A stretch of 64,000 nt of DNA from Paenibacillus antarcticus (lineage in GTDB: Bacteria > Bacillota > Bacilli > Paenibacillales > Paenibacillaceae), in assembly GCF_001637225.1 (NCBI RefSeq), contig NZ_LVJI01000048.1:62001-126000 (forward strand), read 5' to 3'. Positions 49,827-59,945 of the stretch are shown in pieces. Below the pieces are notes generated by a model. The model made no database searches and had not been told where the DNA came from. It saw nothing but the letters and a program-made list of their open reading frames with translations. A program made the position numbers and the translations under genes. Within the stretch, counting starts at the first letter, position 1. Every line of letters starts with the position of its first letter.

Positions 49827-51680
49827 CTAATGATCGATCTTCGCTTGAGTTTCCTCCACAAACAGCCTACGTTTCCTTGCTGGAATACGTATATTGACAG
49901 AAGTACCTACGCCCTTACGGCTAAATATAGACACACCGTATTCCTCACCATATTGAAGTTGTACGCGCAGATGGATATTTCGTATGCCAAATCCGGTCTC
50001 GCTTTCACTAGAAGTATTTAGAATCTCTATAATACGTTCCTGCCTCATACCCATACCGTCGTCAATCACGCGATAAAGGATATCGTTCCCTTCAAGCAAA
50101 GCAACAATTCGAATATGGATACGATCACCGCCACTCCAAGCATGATTAAGTACATTCTCGATAAAGGGTTGGAGAATAAGCTTGATCGTCTCATACTTCC
50201 ATACTTCAACATCAACATCTAAGGTCACTTCAAGCCGGTGTCCGTATTTAACCTTTTGTATATTCAGATACGCATTGGCTTGCTCAACCTCTGACGAGAC
50301 GGGAATTACTGTTCTACCGGAATTCAGGGTTAATCGATAGAACTTCGCAAGCTCTACGACCATCTTCTGCAGCTTCTCATTTTCTCCGAACTTGGCCAAC
50401 TGATTGATGGATGAGAGTGTGTTGTAGAGAAAGTGAGGATTAATTTGCGTCTGCAACATCTCAAGCTCCGCTTCCTTCTTCTCTAGCTGGGTTAAATATA
50501 CTTTATTGATCAAAGCTTCAAAATCTTCCCCCATACTATTTAGCGCCGTGGAAATTTGCGAGAATTCATCTTTTCCTTTATACGATATGCGTTTATGCAA
50601 ATCTCCTTCCCGGAAAGCGTTCAGAACAGAAATGAATTTCGAAATCCTTTTGGAGAAATAACCCGACATAAATATGCCCATAAAAGTAAACAAAATAGAA
50701 CACAAGATACATATACCTATAATGTATGCTCGCACACGTAGAGCTTCTTGTTGAATCGTCGTTAAAGGAACATACGCGACAATGGTCCAATCTTGCTGTG
50801 GTAAATACTCTTTTAGCGTCAAGTATTCCCCCTCTGGGTGGAAATCCTCTTGGGATAAAGTAGCATTCTGTTCGAAATCATTCCTAGCATCATGCCGCTC
50901 TTCGTCTGAGGCATAGATGACACGTCCCGTGCGGTCTTTAACGATCAGCATCGCTCCTTCGCCAAGCTTTTGATAATCCACACTTTCAAAAAACTCATCT
51001 CTACGCACGCTGAACCTCATCACACCCACTTCCGTTACGTTTAGCGGGTTCTGTAAATCTACAATTCGGCGAATCATAGAAATACGGTTACTATGTTCAT
51101 CATCCTCCACTTCGGCCCATAACTTCGTAATGCCGTATTCCTCATCTGGAAGCAAATCGTACCACGTCTGCTGTTCAATACGGGTCATATGATAAATATT
51201 ATATGTTTGTTGACTAGTGTAAGAAGATTCCCGTTCGTAGATATAATTATTTCGTTCATAATTATAATAATGCTCAGGTATCGTCTCATTCTTCACATAC
51301 AAGAAAAGCCTTAAATCAATGCCGATCGACTTCGATGCGCTCGCTATCTTCGGTATGATCACGTTTTTGAAGCGCAAATTGGTATCCATGCGATTATCGG
51401 TTTTCAACATCAAGTTCTCTATAAAATTTTCATCGTCATATAGAGTTGATGAAATGCGTACCATATCATCGCTTTTATAGGCTACATTGTCTCGAATTTG
51501 GACCAATGTGCTTTGAATATTGCTACTTGTCTGCTTACGCATAGAAGAATCGTACATGGAGTGGGAAACATATCCATTAACAGTTACAAGTACAATAATA
51601 AATACTAGATAGGACATCATCAACTTATATCCAATTGGAATATAACCAAGATGTTTTCCTTTTCTCCAGCCCAGTCTCAT
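49827..51680 (-). CDS. Sensor histidine kinase, YesM type
   Basis: A 617-residue two-component kinase. Hydrophobic segments near 20-40 and about 300-325 enclose an extracellular sensor (dCache-like, 40-300). HAMP follows (RISKFISVLNAFREGDLHKR), then the His-kinase domain with ETQINPHFLYNTL-type motif (QINPHFLYNTLSSINQLA, phospho-His in PHFLYN). The ATP-binding domain shows PFIENVLNHA and DDGMGM. ATG at 51680 follows GGAGGTAAAG. It lies 14 bases after the response regulator, in an operon with sugar-uptake genes. Confidence 0.93.
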   Translation of the reverse strand: MRLGWRKGKHLGYIPIGYKLMMSYLVFIIVLVTVNGYVSHSMYDSSMRKQTSSNIQSTLVQIRDNVAYKSDDMVRISSTLYDDENFIENLMLKTDNRMDTNLRFKNVIIPKIASASKSIGIDLRLFLYVKNETIPEHYYNYERNNYIYERESSYTSQQTYNIYHMTRIEQQTWYDLLPDEEYGITKLWAEVEDDEHSNRISMIRRIVDLQNPLNVTEVGVMRFSVRRDEFFESVDYQKLGEGAMLIVKDRTGRVIYASDEERHDARNDFEQNATLSQEDFHPEGEYLTLKEYLPQQDWTIVAYVPLTTIQQEALRVRAYIIGICILCSILFTFMGIFMSGYFSKRISKFISVLNAFREGDLHKRISYKGKDEFSQISTALNSMGEDFEALINKVYLTQLEKKEAELEMLQTQINPHFLYNTLSSINQLAKFGENEKLQKMVVELAKFYRLTLNSGRTVIPVSSEVEQANAYLNIQKVKYGHRLEVTLDVDVEVWKYETIKLILQPFIENVLNHAWSGGDRIHIRIVALLEGNDILYRVIDDGMGMRQERIIEILNTSSESETGFGIRNIHLRVQLQYGEEYGVSIFSRKGVGTSVNIRIPARKRRLFVEETQAKIDH

Positions 51681-51694
51681 CTTTACCTCCACTG

Positions 51695-53269
51695 CTACTT
51701 CTCTTTCTTCCGATATTCAAGTGGCGTCATGCCGAACTTCTCTTTGAATTGCCTGCTGAAATAAGGCAAGTAACGGTAGCCTACCTGATCCGAAATCTCG
51801 TAAATTTTCATCCCTGGTAATTCAAGAAGTTCACAGGCTTTCTCCATGCGCAGCTGCACAAGTAGTTCGTTGAACGTATGTCCTGATTTCTCCCGAACTA
51901 GAAATCCAAAATAGCTAGGTGAGAATGAAAAATGCTGAGCGATATCCTTGACCGTAATATTTTCACTCATCCGTTCTTTGATCGTCTTCACCACATTGCG
52001 GATAAATTGACTGTCATTCGTACTATTCTTCTGATGGAGCTTCTCTGATATTTGAAATACGTGATACAACAACCATTTACGGATATCATTGATCGTCTCA
52101 AATTGTAACAACATATCGAGTTTGCGGATGTCGATATCGAGCAGTTGGAAGAGATCCTCGTTCATCGCGCTTAAATATTGATCTAACTTCCATATCATAT
52201 AACTGCTCAAGTTGTGAACCGTGAATTTAGAACGTAAGCTCTTAACAGCACAGAATAAATTATCAAGTTCGTCATAGATTTGAACAAGTTCATAGTCTTT
52301 AAGAGCTTTCATCAATGCATTCATATGTTTATCGAGCAAACGATAATCCACCATGGCTGGTTCAACACTCACTTCTTCAAAGTTAATGATGCCGCCCTTC
52401 CCAAGGAACATCTTGCCTTCAACAGCCTGAATTGCCTGCCGATATGATTCATACAGATGTTCCGAAGTATGTACAGGTGATCCCAATCCAGTCGTGATCG
52501 TAACGGACAGTTTCCGCTGTACGGAATCGATCAGCTGTGTGATCTTATCTTCAATCCCATTCGCTTCCAGAAGTAATGCGATTCGCTGAGGACTCAGCTT
52601 ACAATAGGGAACGCCCCCCCCTCGATTCGCAGCTTCATGAAGCTGCTTCAGAAATATTCTGGATCCTTCAAGCCTGGATGTAGCATTATCATCTACTCTC
52701 GACAACAGATCCAATTCCATGACAGCAACGCGAACGGGCCAGTTCAAGCGGTTCAGTTCATGGGTTTTCATTAATTTATCCATAAATTCACGATCTGTCG
52801 TATCTTCTCCTTCGAAGAGCCGCAGAAGCATATCGCTTTTGGCAATTGGAATCATATCCTGATACGCTTCTTCTACTTCACGATATTTAAGTTCCTCGTC
52901 TAAGTCTCGCTTGACTTTCATTAGAGATGCGATAAGCTCGCGATCCTCCAAAGGCTTCAGCACATAGCTATAGGCCTTAAGCGATAGCGCTTGTTGGACG
53001 TAACTGAACTCTTGGAAACCGCTTACAAATATGATTCTTATCTTTGGCTTGCGCTGCAATGCGACCCGTGCCAACTCGAGTCCTGACATATAAGGCATAT
53101 TTACATCACTTACAAGAATATCAATGGCAAGCTGATCAAGTATTTCACAAGCTGACAACGCGTTATTCACACAACCCTTCACTTCCATACCAAGTTCAGA
53201 CCACGGAATAAATCTCTTCATTCCTTCCAAATCAAGTTCATCATCATCCACCAACAACACATTATACAT
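51695..53269 (-). CDS. Response regulator with AraC-type DNA-binding domain
   Basis: A 524-residue response regulator. The receiver domain starts NVLLVDDDELDLEGM, with phospho-Asp near 54 in DILVSDVNMPYMSG and the Lys in SYVLKPLED. A long middle part (about 130-415) has no recognised domain but is usual in Paenibacillus YesN-like regulators. The C-terminal AraC DNA-binding motifs are IAQHFSFSPSYFGFLVREKSG and IYEISDQVGYRYLPYFSRQFK, ending GMTPLEYRKK. ATG at 53269 follows CGGAGGG. It probably activates the permease and binding-protein genes upstream of it. Confidence 0.93.
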   Translation of the reverse strand: MYNVLLVDDDELDLEGMKRFIPWSELGMEVKGCVNNALSACEILDQLAIDILVSDVNMPYMSGLELARVALQRKPKIRIIFVSGFQEFSYVQQALSLKAYSYVLKPLEDRELIASLMKVKRDLDEELKYREVEEAYQDMIPIAKSDMLLRLFEGEDTTDREFMDKLMKTHELNRLNWPVRVAVMELDLLSRVDDNATSRLEGSRIFLKQLHEAANRGGGVPYCKLSPQRIALLLEANGIEDKITQLIDSVQRKLSVTITTGLGSPVHTSEHLYESYRQAIQAVEGKMFLGKGGIINFEEVSVEPAMVDYRLLDKHMNALMKALKDYELVQIYDELDNLFCAVKSLRSKFTVHNLSSYMIWKLDQYLSAMNEDLFQLLDIDIRKLDMLLQFETINDIRKWLLYHVFQISEKLHQKNSTNDSQFIRNVVKTIKERMSENITVKDIAQHFSFSPSYFGFLVREKSGHTFNELLVQLRMEKACELLELPGMKIYEISDQVGYRYLPYFSRQFKEKFGMTPLEYRKKEK

Positions 53270-53312
53270 AGACCTTTCCCTCCGCAATCCTATCAATGTG
53301 AAATGTTCGTTG

Positions 53313-54989
53313 CTACTCGTTATTCAGAACCCTAATATTGTCATGCCATCTCTTCGTAATATACTCTAAATATTTCTGAAAACCGACTTCCATAGAAGCA
53401 TGGTGCGCTTGATCCAAAATGCTTAGCACCTCCTCGTCGTTCTGACCGAAAAGTGCGCCCTCTCGTGCATCGAGCCATATTTCTTCCAAGTTACGCATAA
53501 TATGTCCTTCTTCCGAGTTCGATGCTGGCCGAACATTAATGAACGGCGTGGCGTCCCCTTGGGACTTCCAAGTCACATTTTGCTGCCAGTAGGTCGCCCA
53601 GTTGCGCTGTTCCTTCGGTAACATTCGCTCATAATTGCTTTTGGTTTGGTCCAAATAGAGCGTATTTCCCACCCATATCATTTGGTTCGAGACCGCTTGG
53701 ATCTCCGTTAATTCATCCATGTCAGAACCATATCTGGTTGTGAAATTTGGTGTGATACCATCTTCCATAAATCCGTTCCAATAACCTTCGGGTCCCGGAG
53801 GTCCCCACATCTGTACGGCTGAGCCTTCCGGCCCCGTCATCCAATCCAGCATTGCGAAGATAGCTTCCGGATTTTTCGCACTTTTCGTGATTGCGGTGAC
53901 GTTCCAGCCTAGATTGTTGTACGTACCCGGATAAATCTTCGACCGATCCAAGCCTTGTTTATAAATCGGGTCGATGAACATATAGCCATTATCTGAGTTC
54001 AACTTACGCAGTTCAGCATCGGCCCGCATCGCATCTAACATTGGATTTGCGCTAGCGTAAATTGCCACCTTGCCTTTCATTAACTTCTCGGTGACCTGAT
54101 CCCCTGTCTGGATCATAGCTCCCGACGGCATAAGCCCTTCACGCATTAACTTTGCCACAAATAACGCAGATTCTCGAAACCCCTTATCCAAATAAATGGA
54201 AGTCATTTTTCCCCCTTCCGCAACAGCATATAAACGTGTAAAACCCAAATTATCTTCCTTAAATGCGGAGAAAAGCTGATCGATCCCATGCCCTTCCTTT
54301 GCTTGCCCTGTCTCGAAGGGAACAACATCCGGATATCTTTCTTTCACCTTGATTAAATACTGATATAGGTCATCCGTCGTCTCTAGTTTCGGAGAACCGA
54401 GTTCCCTATAAATCTTTTTGTTTAATACATAACCAGCATTACCATAAGCTCTATTCGAATAATAATTCGGGAAATAGTATATTCTCCCATTCGAAGCTCG
54501 GAGCAAATTCAGTACTTTTTCGCCTGCCCAATGCTTTAAATTTGGATACTTCTCTATATAAGCATCTAGAGGAACGAGCAGGTCCTCCTCACGCATCTGT
54601 TCTAGATCTAAATCCCTCTCTCCCCATACGATGTCTGGCAGCTTCTTGCTTGCGATCATCTTACGCAAAGTCAACTTCGCATTTCCATCCGCGCTTATTC
54701 CACTGATATGTATATTCAAGTTGTCTTGAATCCACTTCGATGAAGGATCTGTACCCCACTGTGGCATAGTATAGTAACTATAATGACCATAGAAACTAAT
54801 GTTAAGGGGTTCATGTCCTAAGGGATACAATGTCTTCTCAACATCTCTATCTTGTAATTCAAGTTGAACTGGTTGGATTAAGATCTCTTCTTTACGAACT
54901 GGATATTGTGAGAAGCTGCAGCCTGCAAGTAAAGATAGGACAACTCCGACTAGCATTACCAACAGAAATCTTTCTTTATTTTCATTCAA
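53313..54989 (-). CDS. Sugar ABC solute-binding lipoprotein 2
   Basis: A 558-residue extracellular family-1 solute-binding protein, LplA/LipO-like. The signal peptide ends in the lipobox LLAGC (about residue 23). The body includes YGHYSYYTMP, DIVWGERDLDLEQM, IYYFPNYYSNRAYGNAGYVL and GNTLYLDQTKSNYERMLP, closely paralleling the product of 55212-56909. The proteins form a duplicated pair and the two may bind different oligosaccharides. It lies between the paralogue and the response regulator, downstream of two intergenic hairpins. Confidence 0.88.
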   Translation of the reverse strand: MNENKERFLLVMLVGVVLSLLAGCSFSQYPVRKEEILIQPVQLELQDRDVEKTLYPLGHEPLNISFYGHYSYYTMPQWGTDPSSKWIQDNLNIHISGISADGNAKLTLRKMIASKKLPDIVWGERDLDLEQMREEDLLVPLDAYIEKYPNLKHWAGEKVLNLLRASNGRIYYFPNYYSNRAYGNAGYVLNKKIYRELGSPKLETTDDLYQYLIKVKERYPDVVPFETGQAKEGHGIDQLFSAFKEDNLGFTRLYAVAEGGKMTSIYLDKGFRESALFVAKLMREGLMPSGAMIQTGDQVTEKLMKGKVAIYASANPMLDAMRADAELRKLNSDNGYMFIDPIYKQGLDRSKIYPGTYNNLGWNVTAITKSAKNPEAIFAMLDWMTGPEGSAVQMWGPPGPEGYWNGFMEDGITPNFTTRYGSDMDELTEIQAVSNQMIWVGNTLYLDQTKSNYERMLPKEQRNWATYWQQNVTWKSQGDATPFINVRPASNSEEGHIMRNLEEIWLDAREGALFGQNDEEVLSILDQAHHASMEVGFQKYLEYITKRWHDNIRVLNNE

Positions 54990-55092
54990 AGTATAACCCC
55001 CTACAATTCGCTTATATAAAGGTATTTTTGTAAAATTATATCAATAGAATCGATAACAATACACATAAATTTTGAAAATCAATTCTATTGAT

Positions 55093-55151
55093 TCTCAATT
55101 ACTGAAGTTAGCATCAAATATAGTCTTTGACGCTAACCTTAGTAATTGAGA
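55093..55151 (-). repeat. Long imperfect hairpin between the two binding-protein genes
   Basis: TCTCAATTACT-AAGTTAGC-TCAAA pairs with TTTGA-GCTAAC-TTAGTAATTGAGA, 24 of 27 positions, around a short loop. It lies just before the second binding-protein gene on the mRNA. It may protect the mRNA 3' end of the first gene or act as an attenuator. Confidence 0.6.
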
Positions 55152-55154
55152 AAA

Positions 55155-55191
55155 TCCACCCCAAGTTATTCTATCTATTCCTTGGGATGGA
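55155..55191 (-). terminator. Attenuator-like terminator after the first binding-protein gene
   Basis: TCCATCCCAAG pairs with CTTGGGGTGGA (one mismatch) on the minus strand, followed by TTTT. It is 20 bases past the stop at 55212 and would separate highly expressed upstream genes from the regulator genes. Confidence 0.6.
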
Positions 55192-55211
55192 CTCTCTCTT
55201 TCTATTGAAAA

Positions 55212-56909
55212 TTACTGGCCAAGCGCTTTCTTATTCGCTAACCATCTTTGTGTACGCCATTCAAGAAGTTCGTTATAACCTAATGCCTGAGCATCTTTTT
55301 CCGCTTGCACTAGAATCTTATCAACTTCCTCATCAGACTTAGCTGTAGATGAAGCGGATAATGCTTGTGTAAAGATATCAATAATATTCGTACTAGCATC
55401 TGCTAAATCCGTACCTGGCTCTGGCGTCAAATTGTTAGCCAACGCTGTTTGATCAATATGCGTCTTCCATGTAACCGATTCTTGATAACGAGCAAGCCAG
55501 TTGCGTTCTTCCTCAGGCTTAAGCAATTCAAATTTCATCTTAGCTGGGTCAATATATGCCGTGTTACCTGCGATCATTATCGGATTGTTGGCTGCCTGAA
55601 TTTCAGATACTTGATCCGCATTGTATTTATCTGTAAAAATAGGTTGCTCATTCTCGTCAAGTCCTTGCCAATTACCACCTTCAGGTCCAAAATACTGAAC
55701 CACCATGCCTTCTGGTCCTGTTATATAATCCAATAATGCAAAGATCTTTTCCGGTTCTTTGGCCGCAGTTGTTATGACGTTTACATTCCAACCCAGTTGG
55801 TCATAACCGCCTGTATAAATTTTGTTTTTGTCCAGACCCGCTTTATGGAATGGCCAGATCATGAAATATCCAGCATCCGGATCTTCTTTAGAAAGAGTCA
55901 AATGTGCTGCCGAAGCGTAAGGCATTGGATCCGAACTACCGAATACAGCAACTCTTCCAGACATTAATTTCTCTTGTACCGGTCCTCTATCCGTAATCGT
56001 AAACATATCCTGAGAAATCAATTTTTCACGATACAATTTAGACACAAACTTTTGTGATTCGTGGAAAGCTGGATCTGTAAACAGGGAAGCGAGCTTATTG
56101 TTGGTATCGTCAACAACGGCAAGCGTATTGCCGTTTAAGGATCTGTAATAAGCATTTTCTTTGAATCCCGTATAAATAAGACCAACACCTTGACCGTCTA
56201 CTGCACGGTCTGGTTCGTAAGGAATAACTTCTTCTCCATACTTTTCTTTCACTTTAACTAAGTAATCATAGAGTTGATCCATCGTTTCCAACGTTGGTGA
56301 ACCTAGCTCTTTATAAATCTTTTTGTTCACGACATAGCCTGCGCTTCCGTTTGGTCTAGATGTGTACCAGTTCGGGAATTGATACAACTTTCCATCCGGG
56401 AAACGAAGCATATTCGAAGTATTGGCGTTAAGCCATTTTTTAAGATTCGGATATTTCTCCATGTAATCGTCGAGCGGTACTAGCTTGCCAGCTGCATAAA
56501 GTCTCAGAATATCCGGATCAAACCGATTTCCATAGATCATATCAGGTAGGTCATCATCTGCCATCATGGTCGTCATAAGCTGGGCCTCGTTACCTTGAGC
56601 AGCTCTTGTCTTAATATTAACTTTTTTATTCTCTTTCAAATACTTCCAGAATGGAACATCCTCCATCTTCTTTGGAAAATCCATCCAGCCATAGTGAGCA
56701 TAGGCTGTGAACTCTAGCTCGCTTGAACCCAATTGCCATACATCTGAGGACTTATCATCTGTTGTCTCTTTGCCTTTATCTGCAGTGGCATTCGAGTTTT
56801 TCGGTGTGCTTGGCTTCGTCTCGTTAGTTGATTTGCTACAGCCTGCGGCCACAGTAGTTAGAAGGAGTGCGGTTGTAACGATAAATAGCATTTTTCTCAT
56901 ATTCTTCAT
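55212..56909 (-). CDS. Sugar ABC solute-binding lipoprotein 1
   Basis: A 565-residue extracellular family-1 solute-binding protein, LplA/LipO-like. The signal peptide ends with the lipobox VAAGC near residue 24. The body contains YAHYGWMDFP, DMIYGNRFDPDIL, LYQFPNWYTSRPNGSAGYVV and YIDPAKMKFELLKPEEERNW. ATG at 56909 lies 9 bases after GAGGGG; an earlier in-frame ATG lacks a good site. It sits between the permeases and the duplicated binding protein. The shared ATPase MsmX, encoded elsewhere, is the usual energiser of such systems. Confidence 0.9.
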   Translation of the reverse strand: MKNMRKMLFIVTTALLLTTVAAGCSKSTNETKPSTPKNSNATADKGKETTDDKSSDVWQLGSSELEFTAYAHYGWMDFPKKMEDVPFWKYLKENKKVNIKTRAAQGNEAQLMTTMMADDDLPDMIYGNRFDPDILRLYAAGKLVPLDDYMEKYPNLKKWLNANTSNMLRFPDGKLYQFPNWYTSRPNGSAGYVVNKKIYKELGSPTLETMDQLYDYLVKVKEKYGEEVIPYEPDRAVDGQGVGLIYTGFKENAYYRSLNGNTLAVVDDTNNKLASLFTDPAFHESQKFVSKLYREKLISQDMFTITDRGPVQEKLMSGRVAVFGSSDPMPYASAAHLTLSKEDPDAGYFMIWPFHKAGLDKNKIYTGGYDQLGWNVNVITTAAKEPEKIFALLDYITGPEGMVVQYFGPEGGNWQGLDENEQPIFTDKYNADQVSEIQAANNPIMIAGNTAYIDPAKMKFELLKPEEERNWLARYQESVTWKTHIDQTALANNLTPEPGTDLADASTNIIDIFTQALSASSTAKSDEEVDKILVQAEKDAQALGYNELLEWRTQRWLANKKALGQ

Positions 56910-56977
56910 CCAAATATTACCCCTCTCATTCATATTCTATATGTCTAAAGCGCAAGCGCCTCACACCGAATCAAAAA

Positions 56978-57883
56978 CTACTCTTTCAAGGATCCTACCA
57001 TGACGCCTTTGACGAAATACTTTTGAACAAACGGATATACCGCAATAATCGGAAGCGATACAACCATGATAGTAGCACTTATAATTGACTTGGCAGTTAA
57101 GCTCTTCTGACCTAACGTCTCCAAGGTCAAACTATTTACATTGCCGCTACCACTAGCTTGGTTAAACAGGTTGGCATTCAGTAGTCGTCTCAGAACCGTC
57201 TGAACAGGCATCAAGTCTTGGTTGGTAATATAAATCGTTGGTGCGAACCAGTCATTCCAATGTGCAATGGCTGTAAATAAACCGAGTGTCGCAATAACGG
57301 GACCGGATAGCGGAAGTATAATTTTCAGAAAAACGCCCCAGTTGCTGCAACCATCAATTTGAGCCGACTCTTCAAGACCAACAGGCAAACTTTTGAAGAA
57401 TGTTCTGAATATGATCATATTCCATACGCTGATTAGCCCAGGAATAATAAACACAAGAAAATTGTTCATCAGACCCAAAGACTTGATTAGCAAGAAGGTA
57501 GGAATCAACCCCCCGCCAAAATACATCGTGACGATAAAAAATATGGTGAAAAATTTACGACCCATTAAATAAGATTTACTCATCCCATAGGCGAGCAACG
57601 CTGTCATAAAGATCGCGGAAATGGTACCAATAATGGTTCGAAGTATAGTAATCATAAATGCATTAAGTATCTGGTCGTCATCAAAGACAGTTGCATAATT
57701 GCTAAATGTGAATATTCTTGGCCAAAACGTAACTCCACCCTTCGCTGTATCAAGACCTTCATTTAAAGATACAACTAGTGTGTTCCAGAACGGATATAGA
57801 GCAGTAAAAGATAACAAAATAAGAAACACGTATATCACTACAATCATGATGCGGTCACTATATCCCAAACGCTTGAAAAGCAC
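56978..57883 (-). CDS. Carbohydrate ABC permease, LplC/YtcP-like
   Basis: A 301-residue permease with six helices. The EAA loop typical of CUT1 permeases reads LEESAQIDGCSNWGVFLKIILPL (excerpt EESAQIDGCSNWG at about 197-209). GTG at 57883 is used because AAGGGGGGG is 6 bases upstream. It works with the permease at 57913 and the two lipoproteins. No ATP-binding subunit lies in the locus. It starts 29 bases after the upstream permease stop. Confidence 0.92.
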   Translation of the reverse strand: MLFKRLGYSDRIMIVVIYVFLILLSFTALYPFWNTLVVSLNEGLDTAKGGVTFWPRIFTFSNYATVFDDDQILNAFMITILRTIIGTISAIFMTALLAYGMSKSYLMGRKFFTIFFIVTMYFGGGLIPTFLLIKSLGLMNNFLVFIIPGLISVWNMIIFRTFFKSLPVGLEESAQIDGCSNWGVFLKIILPLSGPVIATLGLFTAIAHWNDWFAPTIYITNQDLMPVQTVLRRLLNANLFNQASGSGNVNSLTLETLGQKSLTAKSIISATIMVVSLPIIAVYPFVQKYFVKGVMVGSLKE

Positions 57884-57912
57884 TGTATTCCCCCCCCTTA
57901 TTGGCGAATGTT

Positions 57913-58893
57913 CTACCAGAGACTGTTACCCGTTCTTCTCGCCAAAAAGTTGGCAATGGTTAACAAGGTAACGCTTACTACTGCACGGAATAAACCAACA
58001 GCAACCCCGTAGTCATACCTTTGATTCTGCAAACCAGCTCGGTATACATACGTGTCTATTACATCAGATACGGGTCTTAGACTTGGGTTCTGCGCCAGGA
58101 TCAATATATCCTCAAAACCAGCACTTAGCAGACTTCCCATAGCCAAAATCATAAAGATAATGATGATCGGCATAATCGTCGGAATCGTAATCAGATACAT
58201 TTGTTTGAAACGACTCGCACCATCGATTTCTGAAGCTTCATATAGGCTCGGATTCACACCCGCTATCGCAGCCATAAAGATAATGGAGTTAAAACCGATG
58301 TCTTTCCACACATTCGTTGACACGAGTATCGCCCAGAAATAGTCTCTAATGGAGAGGAAGTTAATCGATTCATCGATAGCCCCAATCCCTTTGAGCAATA
58401 TATTGATGCTCCCGTTCTCAGTCGAGAGCAAACTCATAACAATACTTCCTACGATGACCCATGACATGAAATACGGTAAATATGTAATCGATTGAATAAC
58501 ACGCTTGAACCCCCTATGACGAACCTCATTGAGCATAAGCGCCAAAATAATCGGAGCCGGAAAACCAATAAGCAATTTCAAAAGACTGATCACAATCGTA
58601 TTTCTCATAATCGTCCAAAACTGCGGAGCATTAAAAAATGATTCAAAATGCTTGAACCCTACCCATGGATTCTCAAAAATGTTTGCTCCCGTAAAAATGT
58701 CATAATCCATAAACCCTGTAAGCACGCCATACATCGGGATGTATGCAAAAATAAATATAAGTACAACCCCTGGCCAGACCATTAACTGGATATCCATTTG
58801 CTTCCACAATCGCTGGAAAAAACTTTTTTCGTTCACCAATCTCCGTTCAGGTGGAATCGAAGAGTAGTGTTCTTTCGCCGTAACCTCCGACAT
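57913..58893 (-). CDS. Carbohydrate ABC permease, LplB-like
   Basis: A 326-residue permease with six helices and the cytoplasmic EAA loop YEASEIDGASRFKQMYLI (about 222-239). The conserved stretch VGFKHFESFF (about 80-90) and AYIPMYGVLTGFM near the N-terminus are as in LplB and YteP. ATG at 58893 is favoured over the one at 58899, which abuts the ribosome-binding site. It is the first gene of the uptake operon. The upstream stretch 58894-59160 contains its promoter region and no gene. Confidence 0.92.
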   Translation of the reverse strand: MSEVTAKEHYSSIPPERRLVNEKSFFQRLWKQMDIQLMVWPGVVLIFIFAYIPMYGVLTGFMDYDIFTGANIFENPWVGFKHFESFFNAPQFWTIMRNTIVISLLKLLIGFPAPIILALMLNEVRHRGFKRVIQSITYLPYFMSWVIVGSIVMSLLSTENGSINILLKGIGAIDESINFLSIRDYFWAILVSTNVWKDIGFNSIIFMAAIAGVNPSLYEASEIDGASRFKQMYLITIPTIMPIIIIFMILAMGSLLSAGFEDILILAQNPSLRPVSDVIDTYVYRAGLQNQRYDYGVAVGLFRAVVSVTLLTIANFLARRTGNSLW

Positions 58894-59170
58894 AATCATC
58901 CCCCCTGCTAATATTTTGCAATCCCTTTCAAATCACTACAAAAAATTACTACTTATGGATTGATTGGAATTTATCATCTCCCTCTTACAAACATTCTACT
59001 GTCTTCAAATAAACGAAACGAGATAATAGAAGCACGATTTTTTGCGCTTTGACATTAACTTTTTTTCGAAAAATGATACAAATTCATGTTTTGATGATGT
59101 TAGTTTTATAATTTGTTAAAAATACAAGATTCAGAAACCCACACACATTAAAGAATTCTTTTTATAAACA

Positions 59171-59196
59171 AAAAACTCCCTTAGCAAGTAAGAGAG
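59171..59196 (-). terminator. Orphan terminator-like hairpin
   Basis: CTCCCTTA pairs with TAAGAGAG (one mismatch), with six T after it on the minus strand. It lies between the divergent uptake operon and TetR genes, where no minus-strand gene ends, so its origin is unclear. Confidence 0.45.
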
Positions 59197-59307
59197 CTTC
59201 TGTTCTGTACATTAAAAGGAAGAACTGAGTACATAATAATCGCTAGACCTTAAATACTGAGAGCAATTTACATTTGTATAAAAAAAATAAATTTGCTAAA
59301 ATAACTG

Positions 59308-59319
59308 ACGAACGTTCGT
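59308..59319. promoter_or_regulatory. TetR-type palindromic operator
   Basis: ACGAACGTTCGT is a perfect 12-base palindrome just downstream of a -10-like TAAAAT (59296) and 20 bases before the TetR start codon. Bound repressor would block the TetR-MFS transcript. Confidence 0.65.
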
Positions 59320-59338
59320 TAATATCGAGGTGATTCTA

Positions 59339-59920
59339 TTGAAAAGTAAGGAGATTAAGGAAGTCGCTTTAAAATTTTTCACCATTCATGGGTATGAGGG
59401 AGCATCACTGTCTCAAATTGCCGAGAATGTTGGTATGAGAAAACAGTCTCTTTATGCTCATTTCAAAGGGAAAGATGATCTATTTCTACAAGTTCTACAA
59501 GATGCCAAAGAGGCAGAAATCTCTTCAAAACTACAATATTTGAGTAAAGTGGATACCCATAATCCCAAAGTGGATTTATTTGGATATTTACAATTGGTCA
59601 TTGACTTGTTTCAAAAGAGCGAGCAGTTAAAGTTCTGGCTGCGTATGTCTTTCTTCCCACCTCTCCATCTGGCATCAGCGATTAATGAGGAAGTCATTGA
59701 TACGGAGATAAAGATTCAAACCGTTCTAGAAAGCAAATTCCAAGATTGGATCGATGCCAAAGCTATCATAAAAGATACCGCCTCCACTCCTACTCTTGCC
59801 TTCTTAGGTGTTGTTGATTCGATCATGTTAGAGCTAGCATATGGGAATAATGAACCACGTTTAAACGATAAACTAAATGCCTCATGGACCGTATTTTGGA
59901 GAGGTATTTCACAGCTATGA
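59339..59920 (+). CDS. TetR family transcriptional repressor
   Basis: A 193-residue repressor. The N-terminal helix-turn-helix region contains KEVALKFFTIHGYEGASLSQ and GMRKQSLYAHFKGKDDLF. The rest is an all-helical ligand-binding domain. TTG at 59339 is taken as the start since GAGGTGA lies 5 bases before it; a GTG three codons earlier falls inside the ribosome-binding site. It precedes an MFS pump by 25 bases in the same operon, as in many drug-efflux loci. Confidence 0.88.
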   Translation: MKSKEIKEVALKFFTIHGYEGASLSQIAENVGMRKQSLYAHFKGKDDLFLQVLQDAKEAEISSKLQYLSKVDTHNPKVDLFGYLQLVIDLFQKSEQLKFWLRMSFFPPLHLASAINEEVIDTEIKIQTVLESKFQDWIDAKAIIKDTASTPTLAFLGVVDSIMLELAYGNNEPRLNDKLNASWTVFWRGISQL

Positions 59921-59945
59921 TTTTACAAAAGAGAGGTATTACTTC

